Source: Deltaproteobacteria bacterium
Lineage (GTDB): Bacteria; Myxococcota_A; Polyangia; HGW-17
Direction of reading: 5' to 3'
DNA: 11,219 nucleotides
Assembly (NCBI GenBank): GCA_003249585.1
Contig: QKIM01000569.1
Location: 1-11,219 of the forward strand
This document shows, piece after piece, positions 1-7,177 of the stretch (position 1 is the stretch's first letter; every line of letters starts with the position of its first letter). Made by a program: the position numbers and the translations under genes. The notes below the pieces were generated by a model. The model was not told the DNA's origin. It searched no databases and saw nothing but the letters and a program-made list of their open reading frames with translations.

Positions 1-1518
1 ACCGTATGGTGGAATCCCCCACAGGCCGCCGTCCCCTTTGACTCGGACATCCTCATCGGACGCCGCCCCTTCTCCCCCGAGACCGTCTTCCTGGTCACCC
101 ACAGTGGGCCGCAGAACGGCGGCCAGGTAAAGTTCTGGAGGGATCTGCATGAGCTCTTCCTCTACCGATCGGCCCGGCCGACCACCCGCGTGGTGAGGAT
201 CCTCTTCGGACAAGCCAACTCCCGCCTCTGGCAGAAGAAGGCCGAAGGGATCTTCGACGCTACGGTTGAGCTGGACACCCTCCCCGGAGGTACCGACGTC
301 ACACGAATGCTGAGCGCGTGGACCCGCCAGCGCTTCGCCGCCATGGACCCCGGGGCCGTCAAGACCGTCCTCGCGGACCTGATCCATGAGGCACCCCTCG
401 ATACCTTCCTCCCTGTGCTGGTGGAACACATCGGAGCGCTCCTTCAGCGCCCCGTGCGCGCGCCCCTGGCCGAACCACCGGCCCCTGGAACCATCGAGAC
501 GCCCTACTATCCGACGGCGGTTCGACGGGCCGTGACCCTCCTGGGCATCTTCCCCGCACTCCTCGATATGGGGAGACCGTCCAAAACCTCCTGCCCTCCT
601 GCCCTCCTGGAGGCAGGGGTCCTGGAGGTCGGGCTCACAGGACCCCGCCCCGCCGAGCCCTGGGTCTGCTGGATCGATTCGGCCCGCTCCCTCCTGGGTA
701 CTCCACTGCTGGCGGATCTCGCCCGGCGCGCGGCGCCTCCACTGGCCCTGATCCGCCGCCGCTGGGACCACCTGAAGATCTACATCGATGCCGTCCGCTC
801 GGCCGACCGAAGGCCCGATGATCTTGCCGGATTCCTGGATCCCCACGGGACGGACACGGTCGGGGGCATTCCCCTCCTTCTGGGGCTTCGATACCTGCTC
901 AAGTCTCGCGCAGCCGACGGTTTCGGCCACGGACAGCTCCTGGCCGAGGCCGGACTGCCGGTCGACACGGCCTCTCTGTACAGGGTCTCCCGGATGTTCC
1001 GAGGTGAGGCTCCCCTGGAGCCACGCCTCCTGGAGCCTCTGAGGAGGCGTATCTCCACGGCCGCCGCGCTGGCCAGAGGCGACGACCTGATGCCCCGACT
1101 CTTCAGCGTTCTCTTCAACGATGAGGCGGTGAAGGTCCGGCAGGTTGAACCCCTCCTGTGGATCACCCAGGCCGCGGGTCCCAAAGACACCAGGCTGCAC
1201 AGCGCCTTTTCCACCATGGTGGATCCCTCAGGAAAGACCGGGACCCTCCGTCTCTTGAGGGCCCGCGACGCCGTGGCCCACTGGAAGACGGCCCACAAGG
1301 GACAACGGGACAAGACCAAGGAGCTGGCAGCCAAAGGCTTCGCCCTGCGATCACTCCACCCGGAGATCCGACGCGCACACCTCTTCCTCGACGGAGACTG
1401 GTCCCCGAAGAATCTGCAGATCCTGGCCTCCAGTGGCTGGACTCGTGTGGTCCCCCTCTCCTCCATGGGCGAACTCCTGCACGAGTATCCTCTGACCCGC
1501 GGTCTTCTCTGGGAGTAA
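1..1518 (+). CDS. Unassigned protein, 5'-truncated; possible restriction-endonuclease-like N-terminal region
   Basis: The reading frame is open from the first base of the window (ACC GTA TGG ...) to a TAA at 1516-1518, giving 505 visible residues. The true start lies upstream of the window, so the internal GTG at 190 should not be taken as the start. I do not recognise the family with confidence. Near the visible N-terminus there is a segment reading FDSDILIG (residues 13-20), then VFLVTHSG (29-36) and KFWRDLHELF (44-53). A spaced THS...KFWR...EL arrangement after an acidic DILI strand is reminiscent of some PD-(D/E)XK-type restriction endonucleases, but I cannot place a complete catalytic triad. 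The rest is mostly alpha-helical, rich in Leu, Arg and Pro, with no membrane segment, and ends in PLTRGLLWE. No methyltransferase is visible; a partner could lie to the left, outside the window. Coding status is well supported by length and codon use; function is an open guess. Confidence 0.8.
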   Translation, partial: TVWWNPPQAAVPFDSDILIGRRPFSPETVFLVTHSGPQNGGQVKFWRDLHELFLYRSARPTTRVVRILFGQANSRLWQKKAEGIFDATVELDTLPGGTDVTRMLSAWTRQRFAAMDPGAVKTVLADLIHEAPLDTFLPVLVEHIGALLQRPVRAPLAEPPAPGTIETPYYPTAVRRAVTLLGIFPALLDMGRPSKTSCPPALLEAGVLEVGLTGPRPAEPWVCWIDSARSLLGTPLLADLARRAAPPLALIRRRWDHLKIYIDAVRSADRRPDDLAGFLDPHGTDTVGGIPLLLGLRYLLKSRAADGFGHGQLLAEAGLPVDTASLYRVSRMFRGEAPLEPRLLEPLRRRISTAAALARGDDLMPRLFSVLFNDEAVKVRQVEPLLWITQAAGPKDTRLHSAFSTMVDPSGKTGTLRLLRARDAVAHWKTAHKGQRDKTKELAAKGFALRSLHPEIRRAHLFLDGDWSPKNLQILASSGWTRVVPLSSMGELLHEYPLTRGLLWE

Positions 1519-1653
1519 GACAGCATCGGCAGAGCCTTGCGCCGATGGGTTCTCACGTTCTAGCCCCCTACGACGTCCCTGACAGGCAGCCTGTGGAGAC
1601 AGGCTTCCATACGCCATGAGCTTCCACGTAGCATAGGTAGGGCTCTTACCTTC
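1515..1653. ncRNA. Candidate structured RNA, class and strand unknown
   Basis: Inverted repeats are nested as expected for a folded RNA of about 140 nt. GTAAGA (1515-1520) pairs with TCTTAC (1644-1649). AGCCC plus TAC (1562-1571, with two unpaired C) pairs with GTAGGGCT (1637-1644). ACGT (1573-1576) pairs with ACGT (1626-1629). GCCTGT (1589-1594) pairs with ACAGGC (1599-1604) around a GGAG loop. A side hairpin CATCGGC/GCCGATG (1524-1530 with 1541-1547) sits between the first two stems. Read on the plus strand, the outer stem can be lengthened by G-U pairs at 1512-1513, slightly favouring that strand. I checked by eye for tRNA, SRP RNA, RNase P RNA, tmRNA and common riboswitch signatures and found none. 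The overall rod with a side hairpin loosely recalls 6S RNA, but the expected two-sided central bubble is not clear. The first stem overlaps the stop codon of the preceding gene. No U-rich terminator follows on either strand. Confidence 0.25.
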
Positions 1654-1816
1654 ACGCCATGGCTCCCCGCCGCCTCGCCAATGATCCCGGAGATCCGGGC
1701 TCCTTGCCTGCCGCCACCGGGAAATGGCGCGCCGAGAAGGCCTTCGTTTTTCTTCCATGAATCCGGTCCAGTAAAATGTATTTTCTCTTATTTGAAAGCG
1801 ATCAAGGGTGGACAGC

Positions 1817-1942
1817 TCGATTCACCCGAGCCCCATCCATCCCCCATGGTCCATTTCAAGGGGGCTCACTCGGTTGAATCGACATCATTTTCCGGTCCGC
1901 CTCCCGGGGAGGGAGGGCCTCCCTCCCCGGGTCCAGAATCGA
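1817..1942. repeat. Three copies of heptamer GAATCGA at ~60-bp spacing
   Basis: GAATCGA occurs at 1876-1882 and 1936-1942 on the plus strand, and as its complement TCGATTC at 1817-1823. Centres are 59 and 60 bp apart. The third copy lies about 30 bp upstream of a TACAAT box, and two of the copies bracket the 29-bp palindrome. The placement suggests operator-like sites for the radical SAM gene, but this is inference: a further TCGATTC occurs by chance inside the first gene (674-680). Confidence 0.3.
1903..1931. repeat. Perfect 29-bp palindrome (14-bp arms, 1-bp centre)
   Basis: CCCGGGGAGGGAGG (1903-1916) is followed by G1917 and then its exact reverse complement CCTCCCTCCCCGGG (1918-1931). 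As RNA it would form a very stable 13-bp stem with a 3-nt loop. There is no run of T directly after it; the following bases are TCCAGAATCGATTTCC. It is therefore not a classical intrinsic terminator. It lies about 75 bp before the start codon of the radical SAM gene. It could be a regulator-binding site, an attenuator or a weak terminator for read-through from upstream. Confidence 0.75.
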
Positions 1943-1970
1943 TTTCCCTGTGTCCCTGATGGGGCCATCG

Positions 1971-1976
1971 TACAAT
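1971..1976 (+). promoter_or_regulatory. Possible -10 box of the radical SAM gene
   Basis: TACAAT matches the sigma70 -10 consensus at five of six bases and would place transcription start near 1983, leaving a leader of about 23 nt before the ATG at 2006. No good -35 hexamer is present at 16-18 bp upstream, so an activator or a different sigma factor would be needed. Weak call. Confidence 0.3.
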
Positions 1977-2005
1977 GTCCGGATGCTCGGAGCACCCATA
2001 TTCCC

Positions 2006-3322
2006 ATGAACAACCCCTATCTGAAGCACCTCAACACCCTGATGAGCCGGGTGCACAGGGAATTCTCCACCCTGGCCCCACAGACCCGCTGGATCAACTC
2101 CCGCCAGGCGGCGGAGCTGCAGGACCGGCGGGACGCCCTTCTGGAGGGTATGGCCTTCGCACTCCACAAGGAATTCGGGGGAACCAAACCCTGGATCAAC
2201 TCCATCTCCGAGGGATGCCGACGCTGTGGCGCCGGCGAGTGGTCCTGCCTGTTCATCGCCGGCAGATGCAACGCCCGCTGCTTCTACTGCCCCTCTCCCC
2301 AGGATCAGGACGATCTGCCCCAGACCCAGCGGCTCCGTTTTGCCGACCCGGCCGCCTACGCGGAGTATGTGGCCCGATTCGGGTTCACGGGCGTTGCCTT
2401 CAGCGGTGGCGAGCCCCTCATGGTCCTGCCCAGGACCCTCGCCTACCTCTCGGAGGTCCGCCGCCAGGGTCCCGGGGGTCTCTACGTCTGGCTCTACACC
2501 AACGGGATCCTGGGATCACGGGAGATCTTCCGGGAGCTGGGCGCACGGGGTCTCGACGAGATCCGCTTCGATCTGGGCGCCACCGGCTACGACCCGAGGG
2601 TCCTCGCATACGCGGCGGAATTCATCCCCCACATCACCGTGGAGATCCCCGCGGTCCCCGAAGACACCGAGCAGCTGTCTTCCCTGCTGGATGATCTGGT
2701 TGCGCAGGGAGTGACCAACCTCAACCTCCACCAGCTGCGCATGTCTCCCCACAATGCGCCCCGTCTGGACGGACGCCCCTACACCTTCCTTCACGGCGAG
2801 GCGCCCACGGTAGCCGAGTCGGAACTGACGGCCCTGACGATCATGGCACAGGTCCTGGAGCTCGGCCTCCCTCTGGGGGTGAACTACTGCAGCTTCCAGT
2901 TCAAGAACCGCTTCCAGAAGGCGGGGTTCCGGCGCAAAATGGCCCGGTCTCTCGCCGGACCGGGAGAATCGGTTACCGAGCAGGGGTTCGTCCGGATCAT
3001 CACGCCCGGACCAGGCGGCCCACCTTTGCCGGAGGAGGCCCTGGACGACCCTGTGAGCCTGCCCGACAGCCTCACCTTCACCTACCGGGCCCTGCTGCTC
3101 GAAAACGACTCCCCCCTTGAGGCCGGATGCTTCTCGGCGAACACTCCCTCCTGCCGGGTGGTGAACGCGCCGGCAGCCCCACCGGTGACCATCGGCCGCG
3201 ACAGCTACCCCGCGCTCACTACGCTCCTCTCCTCCGACGGTTCGCTCATCCCCGAGGATCCCGATCTCTTCGTCCTGTGGCGGCACGAGTTCGTGGAACA
3301 GGGGCTCAGGGACTACTTCTGA
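2006..3322 (+). CDS. Radical SAM enzyme of unknown substrate
   Basis: This 438-residue protein has the radical SAM iron-sulfur motif C88-x3-C92-x2-C95 (CNARCFYC), which binds the [4Fe-4S] cluster that reductively cleaves S-adenosylmethionine. SGGEP (133-137) is the usual SAM-contacting motif after beta-strand 2, and LYTNG (163-167) is the next conserved strand. Just before the core lies a second cysteine set, GCRRC...SC (C71, C74, C81). C295, C375 and C383 follow later, so an auxiliary cluster is possible. The GCxxC-x6-SCLFI lead-in resembles a group of uncharacterised radical SAM proteins common in archaea and anaerobes, so an anaerobic or microaerobic setting is suggested. I chose ATG 2006 because the protein begins to look globular there (MNNPYLKHLN). 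The frame is open back to 1808, but that part is low-complexity and spans a palindrome. A weak GGAG lies at 1988-1991, farther upstream than ideal. No substrate peptide, carrier or partner gene is adjacent, so substrate and pathway cannot be named. Confidence 0.9.
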   Translation: MNNPYLKHLNTLMSRVHREFSTLAPQTRWINSRQAAELQDRRDALLEGMAFALHKEFGGTKPWINSISEGCRRCGAGEWSCLFIAGRCNARCFYCPSPQDQDDLPQTQRLRFADPAAYAEYVARFGFTGVAFSGGEPLMVLPRTLAYLSEVRRQGPGGLYVWLYTNGILGSREIFRELGARGLDEIRFDLGATGYDPRVLAYAAEFIPHITVEIPAVPEDTEQLSSLLDDLVAQGVTNLNLHQLRMSPHNAPRLDGRPYTFLHGEAPTVAESELTALTIMAQVLELGLPLGVNYCSFQFKNRFQKAGFRRKMARSLAGPGESVTEQGFVRIITPGPGGPPLPEEALDDPVSLPDSLTFTYRALLLENDSPLEAGCFSANTPSCRVVNAPAAPPVTIGRDSYPALTTLLSSDGSLIPEDPDLFVLWRHEFVEQGLRDYF

Positions 3323-3388
3323 GGATCGCTCCGACCCGCCCGCGCCGCTGCATCGGGCCCGGACCACCCGCATTTCGAGAAAAAGAGG

Positions 3389-3416
3389 TTTACGAAAGAA
3401 ATCCATCGGGTATAAA
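3389..3416 (+). promoter_or_regulatory. Sigma70-type promoter of valS
   Basis: TTTACG (3389-3394) and TATAAA (3411-3416) are separated by 16 bp. The -10 matches consensus at five of six bases and the -35 at four of six, in a locally AT-rich patch within otherwise GC-rich DNA. Transcription would start near 3423, giving a leader of about 36 nt. This also argues against the in-frame ATG at 3417 as the valS start, since it would lie before the transcript begins. Confidence 0.6.
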
Positions 3417-3458
3417 TTGCCCTTCAGAGCGATCGGGGTTCTACCCCTGGAGTCAGAC

Positions 3459-6380
3459 ATGAAAGATTACAACCCCTTAGAATTTGAAGAAAAGCTATAC
3501 TCCTGGTGGGAAGCCTCCGGCTTCTTCGAGGCCAAAGACACCTCCGAGGCGCCCCCCTACTGTATCGTCATCCCGCCCCCCAACGTCACGGGGGCGCTCC
3601 ACATGGGCCACGCCCTCACCAACGTCATTCAGGACACCATCATCCGCTGGCGCCGCATGCAGGGATACAACACCCTGTGGCTCCCCGGCACCGACCATGC
3701 GGGCATCGCGACCCAGGCCGTCGTCGAGCGGAACCTCCGCCGCGAGGGCACCTCTCGGCACGAACTGGGCCGGGAGCGCTTCCTCGAGGAGGTGTGGAAG
3801 TGGAAAGAGCAGTACGGCGCGCGCATCACAGGCCAGTTGCGCCGGCTGGGCTCTTCCCTGGACTGGTCCCGGGAGCGCTTCACCATGGACGAGGGGCTCT
3901 CGGGCGCCGTGAAGGAGGTCTTCGTCCGGCTCTACGAGCAGGGGCTCCTCTACCGGGACAACCGCCTCATCAACTGGTGCCCCTCCTGCCGCACGGCCCT
4001 CTCCAACCTCGAGGTGGAGCACGAGGGCCACGAGGGGAACTTCTGGCACATCAACTACCCGGTCCTTGATGAGGCCGGAAACCCCACGGGACGCCACGTC
4101 ACCGTGGCCACGACCCGCCCCGAGACCATGCTGGGCGACACCGCGGTCGCCGTCCACCCGGATCCCCGAAAGGCCCTGCAGGAAAAGCTCCACAAGGCTG
4201 AGAAGGACCTGGAGGGGGCCAGCGATGGCGAACGCGCCGAGAAGCAGGCAGCGGTCGAGGCCCTCCGTGCCCGCATGGAGGACCCCATCCTCAACCAGCT
4301 CGAGTGGCTGGCCTCCCTCGTGGGGCAGAAGGTCCTCCTCCCCCTCACGGGACGTGCCATCCCCGTGGTGGGTGACTTCCACGCCGATCCCGCTCTGGGG
4401 ACCGGCGCCGTAAAGATCACCCCCGGACACGACTTCAACGACTTCGAGGTGGGCAAGCGCCAGAGCCTCGAGCGCATCAACATCCTCAACGAAGACGGCT
4501 CGCTCAACGAGAACTGTGGCGCCTACGCCGGGCTCACGGTCGCCCAGGCCCGCACGCGGGTCGTGGAGGACCTCACGGCCCAGGGCTACCTGGATCACGT
4601 GGAGCCCAGAGACCACGAGGTCGGACACTGCAGCCGCTGCGACACCGTGGTGGAGCCCATGCTCTCCCTGCAGTGGTTCGTAGACGCCAAACCCCTGGCC
4701 GACAGGGCCATCGCCGCAGTGCGCGCCAAGCGCACCGAGATCATCCCCCCCATGTGGGAGAAGGTCTTCTACCACTGGATGGAGAACATCGAGGACTGGT
4801 GCGTCTCCCGACAGCTCTGGTGGGGACACCGCATCCCCGCCTGGTACTGCACCGAGGGCCATACCACCGTCGCCCGGGAAGAGCCCGGCCGCTGCAGCGT
4901 CTGCGGCAGCGAAGCCATCACCCGGGACGAGGACGTCCTGGACACCTGGTTCTCCTCGGCCCTGTGGCCCTTCTCTACGCTGGGCTGGCCGGAAAAGACG
5001 CCGGCTCTCTCCACCTTCTACCCCAACGCCCTCATGGAGACCGGCTTCGACATCCTCTTCTTCTGGGTGGCCCGCATGATGATGATGGGCCTGCATTTCC
5101 TGGACGAGGTCCCCTTCGAGAAGGTGTTCCTGCACGCCATGGTGCGTGACAACGAGGGCCGCAAGATGTCCAAGTCCCTGGGGAACACCATCGATCCCCT
5201 GGACGTCATCCACGGCATCAGCCTTGAGGATCTCCTGGCCAAGGTCGAAGCCGCCCTGCCACCGGAGTCCGAGAAGGAGAGCCGCAAGAAACGCATCCTC
5301 GACGGTATCCGCAAGAAGTATCCCCATGGCATCGAGGTCCACGGCGCCGACGCGCTGCGCTTCACCCTCGCCGTCATGGCGGCCCAGGGCCGCGATGTGA
5401 AACTCGACATGGCCCGCATCTCCGGATACCGGGCCTTCGCCAACAAGGTGTGGCAGGCCGTCACGGGCATGGTGCTCCCTCACCTGAGCGACGCGCGTCC
5501 CGCCTCTCCCCACGACTGGGGCGACGCCCTGGAGGTCACCGACCGCTGGATCCTCAGTCGCCTCAGCGTCACCGTGGGCGAAGTGAACGCCCACATGGAG
5601 GAATTCCGGCTCAACGACGCCGCCGACGCAGTCTACCGGTTCTTCTGGCACGAGTTCTGCGACTGGTACCTTGAGCTGGCCAAACAGAATCTCTACGGCA
5701 AAGGTGGGGAGGACGCCAAAGACCGCACCGTTGCCGTCCTGTGCCACGTCACCGACACCTTCTTCCACCTGCTCCACCCCTTCATGCCTTTCATCAGCGA
5801 GAAGCTGTGGGGCGAGCTGCCCCGCCGCCAGGGCGACGCCGAGGCACTCATGGTCTCGGCCTTCCCCAAGGCGGAGAACTTCCCGCGCTTCCCCGAGGCG
5901 GAGGAAGAGATGGAGCTCCTCAGGCAGACCATCGCCGCGGTGCGAACCATCCGGGGTGAGAACAACGTACCTCCCGGTGCATGGGTCAAGCTGTCCATCC
6001 ACGCGACGGACCGTGCCACCCGCGCCATCCTCGAGGCGGGACGGGGCTACCTCCTGGGCCACCTCACGAGAGCCGACGACCTCACCTTCACCGACGAGCG
6101 TCCGCCACGGTGCGCCGCCTCCCCCATCCGGGGAGGCGAGCTCTTCATTCCCCTCGAGGGGCTCGTGAACTTCGACGATGAGATCGTCCGCCTGCGCAAG
6201 GTGCTCAAGAAGGCCGAGAAGGATCTCGAGGCCATCGAGAAGAAGCTGGGCAACCCTGCCTTCCTCGCCAAGGCACCCCCGGAGGTCATCGCTGAGAACC
6301 AGGCGCGGCTCGAGGAGAACCGCGACCGGGTCGGCAAGCTCCAGAACTCCCTCGAGCACTTCGAGGAGATGGTCCGCTGA
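3459..6380 (+). CDS. valS: Valyl-tRNA synthetase (EC 6.1.1.9)
   Basis: This cytoplasmic class Ia enzyme charges tRNA-Val with valine and edits mischarged threonine. It has 973 residues (E. coli ValRS has 951). The signature PPNVTGALHMGH (39-51, HIGH-type motif) and KMSKS (569-573) form the adenylation site. The CP1 editing domain starts near TTRPETMLGD (218-227) and includes the GHDFNDFEVGKR segment. Cysteine pairs suggest zinc knuckles: C174/C177, C391/C394, and C464 with C479/C482. The anticodon-binding domain follows, and the last ~65 residues form the typical ValRS coiled-coil tRNA arm. Unusual is a ~45-residue Lys/Glu/Ala-rich insertion at about 238-285 in the editing domain. I chose ATG 3459 because GGAG at 3449-3452 lies 6 nt upstream; the earlier in-frame ATG at 3417 overlaps the -10 box. 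The stop codon overlaps the next start (TGATG), indicating co-transcription. Confidence 0.98.
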   Translation: MKDYNPLEFEEKLYSWWEASGFFEAKDTSEAPPYCIVIPPPNVTGALHMGHALTNVIQDTIIRWRRMQGYNTLWLPGTDHAGIATQAVVERNLRREGTSRHELGRERFLEEVWKWKEQYGARITGQLRRLGSSLDWSRERFTMDEGLSGAVKEVFVRLYEQGLLYRDNRLINWCPSCRTALSNLEVEHEGHEGNFWHINYPVLDEAGNPTGRHVTVATTRPETMLGDTAVAVHPDPRKALQEKLHKAEKDLEGASDGERAEKQAAVEALRARMEDPILNQLEWLASLVGQKVLLPLTGRAIPVVGDFHADPALGTGAVKITPGHDFNDFEVGKRQSLERINILNEDGSLNENCGAYAGLTVAQARTRVVEDLTAQGYLDHVEPRDHEVGHCSRCDTVVEPMLSLQWFVDAKPLADRAIAAVRAKRTEIIPPMWEKVFYHWMENIEDWCVSRQLWWGHRIPAWYCTEGHTTVAREEPGRCSVCGSEAITRDEDVLDTWFSSALWPFSTLGWPEKTPALSTFYPNALMETGFDILFFWVARMMMMGLHFLDEVPFEKVFLHAMVRDNEGRKMSKSLGNTIDPLDVIHGISLEDLLAKVEAALPPESEKESRKKRILDGIRKKYPHGIEVHGADALRFTLAVMAAQGRDVKLDMARISGYRAFANKVWQAVTGMVLPHLSDARPASPHDWGDALEVTDRWILSRLSVTVGEVNAHMEEFRLNDAADAVYRFFWHEFCDWYLELAKQNLYGKGGEDAKDRTVAVLCHVTDTFFHLLHPFMPFISEKLWGELPRRQGDAEALMVSAFPKAENFPRFPEAEEEMELLRQTIAAVRTIRGENNVPPGAWVKLSIHATDRATRAILEAGRGYLLGHLTRADDLTFTDERPPRCAASPIRGGELFIPLEGLVNFDDEIVRLRKVLKKAEKDLEAIEKKLGNPAFLAKAPPEVIAENQARLEENRDRVGKLQNSLEHFEEMVR

Positions 6381-7120
6381 TGGACTCCGCACGGAAAGCG
6401 CGCCTGCGCACCCTGATCGCCCTGCCTGCCAGCGCGTCGGACTGGGAATTCACCTCCGTGCTCATCTCCCGCCCCATCAACTGGCTTATCCTCCACGCCA
6501 TCGGGGAGATCCGGTGGATCACCCCCAATCTGGTCACACTGGCAGGCTTCGCCGGCTTCCTCACGGCCTCCTGGTTCATCGCCTTCGCGCCGGCGCACCT
6601 TCTGGCCATCAGTCTTCTGCTCTTCGCGAGGCTGATCCTCGACGACCTCGACGGCATGCTGGCACGCTACCGGGGCGGCGGTTCGAAGCTGGGCTCCTAC
6701 CTGGACAAGATCACCGACGTCATCGGCTTCTTCCTCTTCTTCAGCGCCCTGGCCTACCGCTCCTCCCTCTCGGTGGGGGGCGTCTGGTGGCCCTGGATCG
6801 CCCACCTTGCCACCTTCTCCCTTCTGACCACGGGATACGTGAAGTGGGTGGTCCACTCCTTCGAGCCTCCCGCGGCGGCCTCGCCGGCGGCGACCTCGGC
6901 GCTCCGGCAGGATCACCCCTGGTACAAGGTGCTCGCCATCCTGGTCTTTCTGAAACTGCCGGCCCTCAATGAGTGTGATATCTTCCCACTCTCCATTGCC
7001 CTCCTTCTGGCCGGGAAACCCCACTGGCTGCTCGTGATCCTCGCGGCCACCCAGGGCCTCCAGATGCTGGCCATGGTGATCATCCGCGGCGCCCGGGCGG
7101 CCCGCCTCGACCGGACCTGA
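6380..7120 (+). CDS. CDP-alcohol phosphatidyltransferase family membrane protein
   Basis: This 246-residue integral membrane protein would transfer a phosphatidyl or related phospho-alcohol group from a CDP-alcohol to a second alcohol, as in phospholipid or polar-lipid synthesis. The family signature D-x2-D-G-x2-A-R-x8-G-x3-D-x3-D is complete: D88, D91, G92, A95, R96, G105, D109 and D113. Before it, ITPNLVTLAG (47-56) is the usual lead into the first membrane helix. About six hydrophobic segments can be seen, near 50-70, 71-86, 114-127, 138-158, 182-212 and 215-235. The ISRPI...ITPN opening recalls inositol-phosphate-type members more than PgsA, but the acceptor alcohol cannot be assigned from sequence. 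The start ATG shares its A with the valS TGA, with GAGGAG at 6363-6368 about 11 nt upstream, so translation is probably coupled to valS. Confidence 0.9.
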   Translation: MDSARKARLRTLIALPASASDWEFTSVLISRPINWLILHAIGEIRWITPNLVTLAGFAGFLTASWFIAFAPAHLLAISLLLFARLILDDLDGMLARYRGGGSKLGSYLDKITDVIGFFLFFSALAYRSSLSVGGVWWPWIAHLATFSLLTTGYVKWVVHSFEPPAAASPAATSALRQDHPWYKVLAILVFLKLPALNECDIFPLSIALLLAGKPHWLLVILAATQGLQMLAMVIIRGARAARLDRT

Positions 7121-7177
7121 CCCGGGAGCGTCCATCTGCACCCTTTCCAAGTTGACGGATACGGGGTACAACAGGGT

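Larger units (their letters stand above)
1519..2005. other. 487-bp non-coding gap with hairpins, AT-rich block and palindrome
   Basis: No convincing gene lies here. The left third (about 1515-1653) contains nested inverted repeats described separately as a candidate RNA. A small hairpin, CCCGG-agat-CCGGG, sits at 1686-1699. Bases 1741-1800 are clearly AT-richer than anything else in the window and include TAAAAT (1772-1777) and TTGAAA (1792-1797), which resemble promoter elements but do not form a well-spaced pair. The right third has a perfect palindrome (1903-1931), a repeated heptamer and a TACAAT box (1971-1976). The frame used by the downstream radical SAM gene stays open back to 1808, but that extension is Pro/His/Ser-rich low-complexity translation and crosses the palindrome, so I treat it as non-coding. 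Confidence 0.7.

Noticed and set aside
1515..1653. 6S RNA, tRNA or a known riboswitch
   Set aside because: No conserved tRNA arms or riboswitch core sequences are visible, and the two-sided central bubble of 6S RNA is not evident; only a generic structured-RNA call is justified.
1808..2005. N-terminal extension of the radical SAM protein
   Set aside because: The 66 extra residues are Pro/His/Ser-rich, cross the 29-bp palindrome, and precede a natural-looking ATG at 2006.
2516..3460. Antisense open frame of 314 codons opposite the radical SAM gene
   Set aside because: It mirrors the third-position bias of the sense gene, shows no recognisable motif, and the sense strand has clear catalytic motifs.
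3495..6392. A 965-codon open frame antisense to valS
   Set aside because: It is a by-product of GC-rich codon bias opposite a certain gene; its translation is low-complexity (Gly/Val/Glu/Leu/Asp-rich) with no domain motif.
6047..7171. Antisense open frame of 374 codons over the valS end and the CDP-alcohol phosphatidyltransferase gene
   Set aside because: It spans two real genes on the other strand and its translation is charged, repetitive and without family resemblance.
7152..7177. Promoter before the lipoprotein gene based on TTGACG
   Set aside because: At 16-18 bp spacing the -10 position would be GGGTAT or GGTATG overlapping the start codon, so it is not a usable pair for this gene.
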